Shown: piece by piece, positions 46,561 through 56,799 of the stretch
Position numbering within the stretch: position 1 is the first letter of the stretch
How the letters are laid out: each line of letters opens with the position of its first letter
From: Isoetes taiwanensis
Taxonomy: Eukaryota > Streptophyta > Lycopodiopsida > Isoetales > Isoetaceae
DNA length: 64,000 nucleotides
Reading direction: 5' to 3'
NCBI GenBank assembly: GCA_021234155.1
Contig: JAJEKV010000074.1
Coordinates: forward strand, 710,154 to 774,153
Position numbers and translations under genes: made by a program
The notes under the pieces: generated by a model
Seen by the model: only the letters and a program-made list of their open reading frames with translations
What the model was told of the DNA's origin: nothing
The model's database searches: none

Positions 46561-49491
46561 TTAGTTCATAATATTGTCCTTCAATGACACTAGTGCCAAA
46601 GAGTATTCATTTCCATAGTCATCAATTGAATCTTCTTCCAATGCATGCTTTTCCCCGGGTGCACATGAGAACATAGTATGAAACACCTTCCACATTGTCC
46701 GGTGCTGCAAAAGACACAAATACATCCAAAACAGCCACAATGTCATCTAAACCAGCCCGCCCCCCCCTCATACAAAAACTTCCACATCATTTTCAGCTTT
46801 CAACACGAGAGGCAATATGATCTCGTGGGCTCCAAACTTTTAGAGACCATTCTCCACAATGTTTAATGTTCTCACAATTCAACCAATTGAAGTTAATGCA
46901 AGCATCACAAAAGCACGAGTGGGTCTCAGATAGCAACTTTGTTGGATCTGGCTGGTTTATAGTTGACACGTAATGTATCTCGGCCGAGTACCGTGTAAAG
47001 TCTTGCAATTGAATGCTTGCCGCTCGCTCACATCTGCTTTTCCAACCTCCCAAAACACCCTTTCACAATCCGATTCCTTGGCCCTTAAAACCGCACAAAG
47101 TCAAGCTTTCGCGACTGCCACCGGCATGCCATTTTGTTTTCTCTCGCCGCCTCAAGCCACAACTTTGCTATACCAGCCTCGCCATCATGTGTGCCTTTCC
47201 CATGGCCAGATCCAAAGAAATTCCATATCACTCGATTTTATTTTCAACATGGTATCTACAGATTCCATACCATGCACGCGCAGATTTGAATTGAGATGCA
47301 CAACCATCCGACCACACATAATGAAGGTTTATGTGTCCACCTCCATTATTCTTAAGCCACCCCAAATGTAATTTAAAACCATGTTGCACAAAATGAGTGT
47401 CATGCTTCCTCATTATCCTAAAACATAGAAATGCACCGCTTTTTTAAGCTTACCTTTCTATTTTCATCATTGAAATATGGACCAAAATACTAATTTGATC
47501 AGATTCCAATGCTCGGATTGCACTTCGCCCCCTCGGTTTCAATGTGTAGTTCTCTCGCAAAAGTCAACAAATGCATAAACACACTATTATCCTGAGTTTC
47601 TCAACACATCTTTTAAACCGCTTTGCTCGCCAAGCAGGCCGTAAAGTTATGATCAGAACTTAGCAAGCTGATTTTTCATGTTCTTTAACAAAACAGATGC
47701 TTTGTCATTCTTGATCAACTAATCTAAGCCTTCGATGTACCTTTTTGATGGCTCATTGACATATGCATATACTTGCTACCCACATTCTCAATTCCATCTT
47801 CCTCGCTTGGACAGATGTCTAATTTCTTCACTCCACATTCATCACATTCGCCTTTGATGCATTTTAGTTTATGCCATTCATCCGCTCACATATTTCTCGC
47901 GAACCGCTGACCTCCACAAGATACTAACATTATCAAAAGTTTTCTTGTTTGCTTGACATACTCCATTGTTTTGTCGATGCACGCATTACTACAAACGCAA
48001 GTGCAATTAACATGTAGGGATCTCCTCATATCATTGAAGGCCTTTCAGACAGACCGCTTGCTCATGTTTGACACAACAACATGTGTTTCTCTCCTTCAAT
48101 TTCCTTATGCAATCAGGTTTCGATACTTTAACCGTCGGGCTTAATTTTGGTATCGTGGATTCCGATATACAAACCGCTGATAAAGCTCGATCGCAATAAC
48201 AAAAGCATTAAAGACCATGTTAGCAAAATGATGTCGCAACCGATGCCAAAAGAGTATTGAACTATACTATTGTACAATTAATGTATGTTCTATGTACATA
48301 AAATGTCCATCCAACAGCCCACCGACCATACATCGCACATCTAATGTACATCTAATGTACAAAAGCATATCTAATGTACAGCCCAACAGCCCAATCAACA
48401 TCCAATGTACATCCAATGTACATCCAATGTACATCTAATTAATGTTCCAATATTAGTACATCACATTAATGTTACAATATTAGTACAACTAATGTACATA
48501 TGTCCGATTTGTTTGGCTTCATTACCCGAAAAAGTACACTAAAATGTAGAATGATGTAATTTTGATATTCAAGTACATGTAAATGCAAAATGCATGGACA
48601 TGTAACTCATAATGGATGTACATCTAAAAAGTACCTAATAGCACATCATCGCAAGATTTCTCGCTACTATGTAAACAATGTAAAATGCAATACATTTCAT
48701 GAGAACCATGTGTATTCATTAACAGTCACTTTCGAATGTAACTAGAATGTACGTAATAAAGTCATGAAAGAATTTTGGAAGAAAACATAAACCCAAGACC
48801 AATTGATTCAATTACAAGAGCAAACCCTCGTGAGATATCAAGGTATTGTATTGCTTGTAAGTTCTCCTCTTCATGACATCTCTAACCTTTGGTGAAACTT
48901 TGGTATTGTCAAGCCAAAATTCACTTAACCTCGACATTTGATTGAATCATCGATTCTATTTGATCTTGGCATCCTTCCCCGCCAAAGCCCATACATTTGC
49001 TCCACTTAATGACATTATCTTCCTTCTTGTCGCAGCTTTTGATAAATTTCTTGGTCAGTATCTTTAGCAATTTTGAAGAAACATTCTTGTTTATATCTCC
49101 TTTTTTCCAACAATCATTGATAACAAAGGAATGTTTTGCAGCCAATTTATCTTTGCTATATTAGCAGACTTTACTTCTTGAAGTCCATCTTTCAAGTTTC
49201 ATCATTGATTTCATAACAATAACTTCGAAGGATTTCCAATTACAGTTCAAAACAAAAGCCCTCGGCCATCTTGCAACAAACGATAAAAAAAAACTAATCT
49301 TTGATCTCGACGAAGCGCTTAAGCCAAGAATCGAGGATGCAATCCACCGAATTGCCAACACGCTTTTTATTTGTTTTGTGGCATAACACCGCCAATGTCG
49401 GTATACTTTGGCGCTTAGAACCATCACTTCCATTGGAATTCTCACCCTCCATGAACAGATTGAAATTGATTTGTATATTTTGTAGATTCAA
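46561..49491 (-). pseudogene. Transposon gene 2: DDE-transposase-like protein, frames broken
   Basis: Minus-strand segments in order. The N-terminal region at 49,491-48,921 is polar and Lys-rich. Cys-rich segments follow: NTCCCVKHEQAVCLKGL (about 48,085-48,030) and CIKGECDECGVKKLDICP (about 47,865-47,810), likely zinc-binding. The core reads HINLHYVWSDGCASQFKSAR (47,335-47,276, Asp codon 47,308-47,306) then, after a +1 frame change, WNFFGSGHGKGTHDG (about 47,227-47,183). The C-terminal part is 47,053-46,793 and 46,746-46,561. SDG...QFK followed by GHGKG..DG is a pattern I know from unclassified transposon-derived plant and animal proteins. Taking the Asp residues as metal ligands is inference. 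Introns versus frameshifts cannot be separated here. The third acidic residue was not identified. Confidence 0.55.
48270..48770. repeat. TGTACA-rich block 3 with 12-bp tandem core
   Basis: About 500 bp with repeated ATGTACATC[TC]A. At 48,335-48,440 a 12-bp period (ATCCAATGTAC) repeats several times. It lies between segments of gene 2, probably an intron. Confidence 0.7.
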
Positions 49492-49738
49492 TTGGCATGT
49501 GTTTGCTTCGAATTCCTTCTGTTCGGCCCCGTGAAAGGGGAATTTCGAAAGGGAGGGACGGATCCATTCAATTGGTTCTGGTTCTAAGGGTTAACCAAGA
49601 ATTTCGGGGAATGTCGTGGATGATCTTGCAATCATTCCATATCCGACACAAAACGACAAACCATAGTATCTTGATGTACATCTAAAATGTACCCCAAAAA
49701 GCACAAATTCGTCCTTCAATTCAGTACGATGTACGCAT

Positions 49739-49779
49739 ACACCCTTTCATGCTTTTACCCAAATGTGAACTGCCTGGGA
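49739..49779. repeat. Right terminal inverted repeat
   Basis: ACACCCTTTCATGCTTTTAC and the two bases after it are the exact complement of 40,539-40,560. The outer AAATGTGAACTGCCTGGGA extends the match with gaps. A few TGTAC strings lie just inside (49,676-49,735), as at the left end (40,580-40,597). Confidence 0.75.
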
Positions 49780-51208
49780 ATGTCATCCGATCGAGAATGT
49801 GTGTTCGGATGTTGTGGGCGAGACTCCCCCCTCCTCTGCATGCCTCTGGATTACCGTGATTGTGGCCTCCGTCTCAAGGGCCTTGGAAGTGCCCATGCAT
49901 GGTCAAAGGTGGGCGCAGGGCCGACCGTCTTTGGGGTGGTGGTGGCTAGGGATGGCGGGGGTGGCTTGAGTGCGAGGGCGGCAAAGGCGTGGTCCCGGGC
50001 CGGGCGTGCGTGCGCCGTGCATACCGGGAGGGGTTGCGGGTAGCGGGTTACGTGGCGCCCTCGCCTGCGGAAGTTGGGAGCTCGGCTCTTGCGTGGCCTC
50101 GCCGCCGCTTGGCCATCTCCCCGCCGCGCATCAGCCGTTGACTATGAACTCGGGAGGAGACCCCGGGCCGTAGTCTATGGATGGTCTGTCCGCAATCCCC
50201 GGAGCTCCAGCGCTCCGTAAGCGGCGTGCGCGGCGAGCCCCAAAGACACGGGCGTCTAGAGCTGGGCTTGATGCTCCACCGCATCAAGAACCCGCTTATG
50301 TCCGCTATCTCAAGAGCGCCCACGCACTCCCCGTGCTATAGTGGTGGCTTCCTCAACCTCGACCGAACCGGTGACCATGCGACCATCGCCTGCATTGTCC
50401 GCTCCCCTCCCCGTGCCATGGTGTCCGTGAGTGGTGAACACAGAGTCTGGGCGGCCCGCATGTCGGCGGAAGCCTATGCCCGGCCTCGCTGCCGCTCGGC
50501 GTGCCGCCAAGGCCATCTTCTACGAGTTGTGTGCGGGTCTCCAGGCCTGTGGTGCTGTTCTTCTCGACCACCAGTTGCCTTCTGAGCACATGGGATGCCG
50601 AGGACTCCATCTCCACTGCCATGCCAACCTGCCCGACCTTTATAGCCTCAATCGGGCACCTCGTTAGCCTCTACACCCGCTTTGACGTGGCTCCAATCCT
50701 GGCGCAGGCGTGAGTTCCTCGTGTGGTCCGAGCAATCAATCCCTTCCTACTGGCCGGCAAGACCGAGGGGGCCTTTAGCCTTAGCCTTGAGCCTCCTTCT
50801 TCATGGAGGATGACTCTCCCCCTCGTCCATGATGGCTGATCGACCTTTCCATTTCCGTGGCGGCCCTCGCCTTGGTTTTCCCAGCCGCCCATCTTCTCGT
50901 GGGCCATGACCGGGGTGCGCACGCCAAGTAAGGTTTAGGCTATGGCAGGGGGCTTGTCGTCCTCGGCAGGGGCTAGGCAAAGCTATGGCGGGCTCGCGGG
51001 CCGTGGTAGGCAAGGCCAAGAGGCAGCTATTGGGCTATGGCAATGTCGCAAATGCCGGAGCCTAGCTCAACATTATTCTATGCGCTGACTTCCAAAGGCT
51101 ATGGGGTCTCTGGCTGTAAAAAGCGTGCTCAGAATCCAATTTGGGGACCCAAAATCGCAGTCAGAGCACCTTTTAGGAAAACCCGTTTCCTAAAATTAAT
51201 TTCCACCG
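49780..51208. other. GC-rich unassigned block
   Basis: Markedly GC-rich compared with its surroundings, similar in composition to LINE copy B and the 5' side at 40.1-40.5 kb. Open frames occur on both strands but none shows a recognised domain. One possibility is the displaced 5' part of the LINE, split by the DNA transposon; no sequence match proves it. Confidence 0.3.
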
Positions 51209-51217
51209 TATAAAGAA
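51209..51217. repeat. Target site duplication, left copy
   Basis: TATAAAGAA, identical to 52,260-52,268. Confidence 0.8.
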
Positions 51218-52259
51218 GGGAAAATTTTAAAAATACCCTTGTATTTATGGATATTTGTTAAAATACCTCTGTATTTTATGAAATTGCCAATTTGCCCTGA
51301 TTTGGGGCGGGCTGTTAGAATGGCTACGAGATTGAGCAAAATTCTATGGCTATGGAATCGGACTGCCAGTAGGGATGAGGAAAGGCTTAATGAAGACCGA
51401 GCTGGATTATGAGTGTAGACCAGGGGATGATGTTTCAGATGCTAACAAAAATCAAGCATAAATGCAGGATTCCTCCTTCAAAATTTTGTCTTCACAAATT
51501 TGGCTTGGTCCAACCAGCATTGTTACGGTTTAAAATGGAGAATCTTGAGTAAACAATACTTGGACTAGAACAATGAATCATTACAGAGGAATTGTTCGCA
51601 TAATAATACTTGCCTGATCCTCATGCCATCAACCACATTTTCTGGCCTAATATTGAGAACACTGGATCTGGCAGTCTCACAAAGTTTAGCAGATAAGGAT
51701 CGAATTTTCACCGATAAGGATCAAATTTTAGCAGATAAGTCTTAAGCTAGAAAGCCGCAACAAAATTAAGCTATTGTTCCCAGATCTTTGCAAGACATCT
51801 TCCCCGTGACTTCAAGTATTCGGGTCCCCCCAATCTGGAATTAGTCTAAATCATTTTTAGCCCCCAGAGTCCCCGTTTTTCAATGGTTGATGTGTTTTTC
51901 TAAGATGATTCGGCATTTTTACCGCTTTTTTATGTTTCTTTGTTTGCCGGCCTGTTCTCCAGTTGTACTCAAGAAGTATAAATTCTTAGAATTGGGAACA
52001 TCAAGTATAGATTTTGAGAATTAGGATCATACTCCACCATTCAAAATTGCTTCTTAAAGTGTCTAAGATGGGCGCGGATGCAGTTTCTGAAAGTGCTTAC
52101 TTTGGTCGTTGTTTGGTCTGCGGTAAGTTTGTTGGGCTGTGGTACTTTGGAAAATCAGGGCAAATTCACAAATTATCAAAATACAAATACAGGGGCATTT
52201 TGATAAATATTCACAAATACAAGGGCATACAAATACAAGGGCATTTTTAAAATTTTCCC
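51218..52259. mobile_element. Non-autonomous Mutator-like element, 1.04 kb
   Basis: Long imperfect inverted ends of about 100 bp start GGGAAAATTTTAAAAATACC at left and GGGAAAATTTTAAAAATGCC at right (complement) and continue with CCTTGTATTT, TTGTTAAAAT/TTATCAAAAT and AATTTGCCCTGATTT. An exact 9-bp direct repeat, TATAAAGAA, flanks it. Long inverted ends starting with G plus 9-bp duplications are typical of Mutator-like elements. The 850-bp interior has no recognised transposase, so it would move only with help. A related end occurs at 30,254. Confidence 0.8.
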
Positions 52260-52268
52260 TATAAAGAA
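52260..52268. repeat. Target site duplication, right copy
   Basis: TATAAAGAA, pairs with 51,209-51,217. Confidence 0.8.
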
Positions 52269-52630
52269 ATGGCACTAGATTCAAATTCGATCCCCTAGAG
52301 CGGCACATGGCGGCCTTCCTTGCGCTTCAATGCCACAAATGCTGCATGTTTCAGGTAAATATATTGCGGTGCTGATAAGAATCACAACGGTCTTTAGTCT
52401 GATCTGCTTATTCAAGTTTCTGCTTGGCATTACAATGCTGCCGATTGTTAGGTTAAACAGGAAAAAAAATCCAGTAACAAGTGGGTCTGCGCCATTTGCA
52501 ATGAGAAGCAGTCCGGAAGCTGGGAAAAGGCACGGAATGCGGGCACCCTCCCCTAGAATGCGTTGAGGTCCAGGAAAAAACTCATAATCTAACGCAGTGG
52601 TGGCGGTGGCGCAGCCGGCTGGATGCATCA

Positions 52631-52830
52631 ATGATGGCAGCAAGCAGGAAGAAAACATGGGCTGGTGAGCTGATTGCTGGCCCCAAAAAAATTTCAACAA
52701 ATCTCACCATTACAGATACGTACTTTGCATTGCCTAATTTTGAAGAGAGTGGAAAATATTGTGTTCAATACAAGAGGAACCTTATTGATCTGAGGAAGTG
52801 CGGAATTCCTTTGTTTCGTTTTGTGTTTCA
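52631..52830 (+). CDS. Exon-like fragment, unrecognised
   Basis: A plus-strand frame reads KKTWAGELIAGPKKISTNL, FALPNFEESGKYCVQYKRN and LRKCGIPLFRFVFQ and then meets GTATGT, a good splice donor. Composition is protein-like. No upstream exon (an in-frame stop lies before it) and no downstream exon were found, so it is probably a gene fragment. Confidence 0.3.
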
Positions 52831-53222
52831 GGTATGTTATTGTTAATTTTATATTGTCTTATAAGGAACATCATAAATAGGCATTGTGAAAATAGTTGTG
52901 GCAGGGAATCTGTGCCTTAAATGTTATCAATAATAGAATAGGCATTTTGAGGTGACTATCTTCCAAAGAAGAAGCTTTGCTAATAACCTATAATCGGATT
53001 CCATCTGTTTATTCCAGATCTGCGTAATCCAGCAAATGTTTGGCTACGTATCCTTTTGTCTGATACTAGGGCAGCCTTAAGCACAGCCTTGAGCGCATTC
53101 CTTCATGCTTAGCATTTCTTTGAAAGCCTCCATCCACTGTTCACCAAATGAAGCAACTTCGCAAGTCTGGTTCTTGGAAAAGTTCTGGATGTTTAGAAGA
53201 ATTATAGTCACATTCTAAATCT
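52831..53222. other. Gene-free spacer
   Basis: Nothing recognised. Confidence 0.35.
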
Positions 53223-53510
53223 TTAATTTCTGTCACCAGTCCTGCGCTGGTTTTGTTGCATCCTTTTTTCCCAAATTATGCTTAAGTACATGTGCTCTCC
53301 AAGCAGATTAAATTTTGCAACAACCTGAAACCATTGAACGATAAATTTCCTTTGAGACCAGCTTCTATAGCAAGTTTGGATCCGTGTAGCTGCAACCTCT
53401 ATGATCAGTTTTTGTTTTGCACTACAACCGATCTGTCTTTCCAAGTCATGATCGAGAATACATGATGTATAGCACGGATTTTCAAGCCAAGGTGTAGCAT
53501 CTTTATTCAA
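53223..53510 (-). CDS. IQ-motif-containing gene fragment
   Basis: A 95-residue minus-strand frame contains AATRIQTCYRSWSQRKFIVQ (about residues 40-59), which fits the calmodulin-binding IQ pattern IQxxxRxxxxR with Ser in place of the usual Gly. The preceding part (WLENPCYTSCILDHDLERQI) is not recognised. Proteins with such motifs bind calmodulin or light chains. One IQ motif alone cannot name the family. No second motif or splice sites are certain. Confidence 0.35.
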   Translation of the reverse strand: MNKDATPWLENPCYTSCILDHDLERQIGCSAKQKLIIEVAATRIQTCYRSWSQRKFIVQWFQVVAKFNLLGEHMYLSIIWEKRMQQNQRRTGDRN

Positions 53511-53689
53511 CCTCTGTTTATTTGCCTTGAATTACTCTTGCAGCACATTTCTGGTTCTCTTGCAGCAATATAAGTTTTCCAAGTAAATTGCCTGGAATGG
53601 TCATAGACATGAATGTTTTGGGCTTCTAGTTGTTTGCATTATTTTAACCTGTATAGACTTGAGATTTTGAGGGATGTCCTTTTGATCTT

Positions 53690-54782
53690 TGGTTGGTTGG
53701 AGCAATCAAAACGTGGTATCTTGGATTGTTAAGATTACGGGGATGCCCGCCAGGGAAGAAGCCATGGGGCTTTTATGCTCTTCGACAAGTGGAGGAAGAA
53801 GGCATAAAGCCAAATGTGATGACTTTTGCGGGCATGCTTAATGCATATTCTATAGCAGAGGCTGTAGAAGAGGGAAAGTTGGGGCGTGCAAGCATAATTT
53901 ATAATGGGCTTAACCTGGATATAGTTCTTGGGACAGCCCTTTCTAGTATGTATGAGAGATGTGGACATGTGCAGTGCAAAGAGAATATGTGACAGTACAC
54001 CTAATAAGAATGCAGTGGCTTGGACTGCGATCACTGTAGCATATGTTGAGCGTGGACAAGGTAAGCAGGCAGTTCAAGTGTTCCAATAAATGGGAAGACA
54101 GAAACTAAAGCCAAATGAAGTTACTTTCATTCATATACTCAGTGTGTGTTCTAATTCAGAGGATAAGCTTTCTCATGAACAGGGATGAATTTAAGCTGAG
54201 AACTGTTCTAATAAATGCATGAATATCCATGCATAGTTGATGTGGAAGCATAGAAGAAGCATTGCACTTGTTTAATAAGTTGGAAAAAAGATGTGTGGTG
54301 GCCTGGAATGCTTTAATTGTAGCATACAGTCAGAATGGTGATGTTCAAAGTGCACATAGGACATTCAATCATATGCCCTGTCATACTCTAGTATCATGGA
54401 CTGCGCTAATTGGAGCATATGTCGAGCATGGTTAAGCAAAGACTCACTTCACCTCTTTATAAATTTGTATATTGAACCTGATAAAGCTGTGATTGTAAGT
54501 GTTCTTGAAGCAGATTGTAATGGAGCATTGTATTCTGATGATAAGATCACCCATGCCAATCATCTTGCTAGAGGATGGGAGTTGGATAACATAATTGGGA
54601 CTGTCCTTGTTAATATGTATGGCAAGTGTGTATTTCTGGATGATGCGATGTTCATGTTTGAGAGGATGCTTCATCAAATGTATGTGATAGCATGGAATAC
54701 ACTAATTGCAGTAAATGAAAGATATGGCAGTGGGTATGCATTCAAAGCGCTTGAGAGAATGACAGCCTTTCAAAGATGCTAA
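53690..54782 (+). pseudogene. Pentatricopeptide repeat (PPR) pseudogene
   Basis: Plus-strand frames show PLS-type PPR repeats: EEEGIKPNVMTFAGMLNAYS (about 53,790-53,850), GTALSSMYERCG (53,930-53,965), NAVAWTAITVAYVERGQGKQ (about 54,010-54,070), LKPNEVTFIHILSVC, VVAWNALIVAYSQNGDVQSA (about 54,295-54,355), LVSWTALIGAYVEHG and IIGTVLVNMYGKC (about 54,590-54,630). PPR proteins bind organellar RNA. At least two frame changes and in-frame stops (for example TAA after VFQ near 54,090) destroy it. No start, transit peptide or C-terminal E/DYW domain is seen, and there are no introns. It could be a truncated or retroposed copy. Confidence 0.8.
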
Positions 54783-55489
54783 CAACTACATTTACATGCT
54801 TTTAAGTAATAACTATTTTCCGGCTTGTATTACGCTAGCCATTTCAGAGGTTTAATTCAAAGACTAAATCATTTGATGCATCCCGATTTTTATTGAAACC
54901 GACCGCCTAGGTAGGTCGAAGGCTCCTCATTTTTAAGCTTCCTCCATTCTTTTACTTCCTCAAGCAAAAGGTAAATGCTTTGTTCTCCAATTCAACGTAG
55001 GTACTCCATCATCTACATGCCTTATTGGCATGATTGTGAAAAAGCAATCACCTATTCCTTCTAGCCGCCTCACAAATTTGTATGAAGATGGGATGTTTCA
55101 TCGCAAATAAAGAGAGAAGGGGGTTTTCAAGCCGCCATCTTCATGTTTCTAGGGCAGAATGCGCAACTAATCAAACCCAAAATGTTTCCCCGAACATGTA
55201 GTTATTGCCACAGCCAGAGAAAGAAGATTTTCGTGATTGTTTCGCACTCCCTTCCGCCGCTTGGATCGTGGGGTTTGCATGGCGATTCCCAAAATGCTTT
55301 GTTGTTCCTTCAGCTTGGCATGTGTATGGCGGTCGCTTTTTTTATTTCAGGTCGCCCTATCAGCCTCAAAGACGAAGAAGAGGCGTAAAGAAAGACCGCC
55401 GCAAGATCCACCATGTGCCGCCCGTGCGCCTTGCTTGGTCGGTGCGGGTCCGTCGCGGAATTATGCGGTTGTCGACACGCCAACCATCT
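54783..55489. other. Gene-free spacer before the repeat arrays
   Basis: No gene recognised. Frames near 55,143-55,388 have no recognised domain. Confidence 0.35.
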
Positions 55490-56690
55490 CCCCTTGTCGT
55501 AAAGGTCACTGCTGATGTGGCAGGTCGCCAAGATCTACCGCGGGCACGATGAGACCGCCAAGTCGGGCTTGAGGTGGCAACGATGGCTCTCGCCCATGAG
55601 CCACAAACACGGATTCGCTACGCATATGGATATGACATGGAAACCATATCGAATGCCATCCGTAACCCGGTAGTGACGGGGAAGGCCGCCTGCTATCAGC
55701 CAAAAAGCGCAAGAAGAGGCAAAGCAGAAAGCCGCATCCACCAAGTAGTGCCGCCCATGCGCCCCGCCGAGGTCGGCGCGGGTCCGGGCGCTGCGGAAAT
55801 GGCGCTGTCATCGTCGGGTAACCATCTCTCCTTGTTGTAAAAGGCCCGTGCCGATGTGGCAGGCCGCCTTTATCAGCCGTGGTAAAGAGGTGGCCGCCAA
55901 CTCGGGCTTGAGGTGGCAACCGCGGGCTCGGCGGCCGCCCATCGCAAACGATATCCTCGCGGGGGTAAATCGGGATAAGGCATGGAAGCCATATCCTAAT
56001 GTCCTCCAAGACGGTGTGGTGATGTGGCAGGTCAGCCCGCGATCAGCCACAATGCGAAGGTATCTACCGCGCCGCCTTCAGGCGGTCCCCGCTTTGGCCG
56101 ATGGCGGTTCTGCGAAAGGGCATTTTTAGGTGGCCGTCTTGAAGACTCATGCAGATGTGTCGCCGCCTAATCGACGCGGGCGCGAAGAGGAGGCCGCCAA
56201 CTCGGCTTGAGGCGGGTAACGGTGGCTACGCGGTCGTCCATGCAAACGACAGACGCCGGATCTTGCGCTGGCAAATGCGATATGACAAGGAAACCATATC
56301 CCAATGTCTCCAAGATCCGTGGTGATGTGGCAGGTCGCCCGCCCATCAGCCGTGAAGCGTGAAAAGATGTCGTGTAAAGGCCGCGCGATCTACCGCGCCG
56401 CCCCGCGACCTTTGCGCGGGCGCGGGTCTGGACGCGCGGAAAGGGCGTGTCGCCGACGCTGTAACCATCTCCCCATGTCATCCAACACCCGTGGCTAATG
56501 TGGTAGGCGCCCCGCTCGGACTTGACACGGGAGAGGCCGTCAACTCGGGCTTAGGGCGCAAAGGTGGCTCCGGCCATAGCGCCATGAACGAGGACCGTGG
56601 GGGCAAATGCGAGGAGACCACATGGAAACCGGGTCGCACGCGACCAACGACCGCAAACATATCAGCCACCCGCCATTGGCCGGGTATGTG
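55490..56690. repeat. Degenerate tandem array, period near 300 bp
   Basis: Four units (about 55,490, 55,830, 56,120 and 56,470 onward) share the order GATGTGGCAGG, GCCAACTCGGGCTTGAGG (or near), CAAACG, ATGG-AA-CCATATC, then AATGTC-TCCAA before the next GATGTGGCAGG. Divergence is high. The many long overlapping frames on both strands come from the GC-rich repeat and are not taken as genes. Confidence 0.55.
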
Positions 56691-56799
56691 AGGAGGCCCG
56701 TGGGATTGGTCGCGCAAATCGTGACTCCGGGCCCAAGGAGGACAATCCAAAACGACCAGCCAAAGAGAATGCAACCGGGATGCCACCAACTTGGGCGGG

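Larger units (their letters stand above)
40516..49779. mobile_element. Unrecognised two-gene DNA transposon, about 9.26 kb
   Basis: The ends are inverted copies of one another. GGGTAAAAGCATGAAAGG plus four more bases at 40,539-40,560 is an exact complement of 49,739-49,760. Similarity continues outward for about 20 bases with gaps to TCCCA at 40,516 and TGGGA at 49,775-49,779. Inside are two convergent gene regions: plus strand about 40.78-45.98 kb, and minus strand about 49.5-46.5 kb carrying DDE-transposase-like motifs. TGTACA-rich blocks lie in the ends and between exons. No target duplication could be fixed. The inferred family is a cut-and-paste element, with superfamily undetermined. 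Confidence 0.7.

Noticed and set aside
49687-50720. Host genes in the GC-rich block
   Set aside because: Overlapping frames on both strands with no domain, start or splice signals; composition effect.
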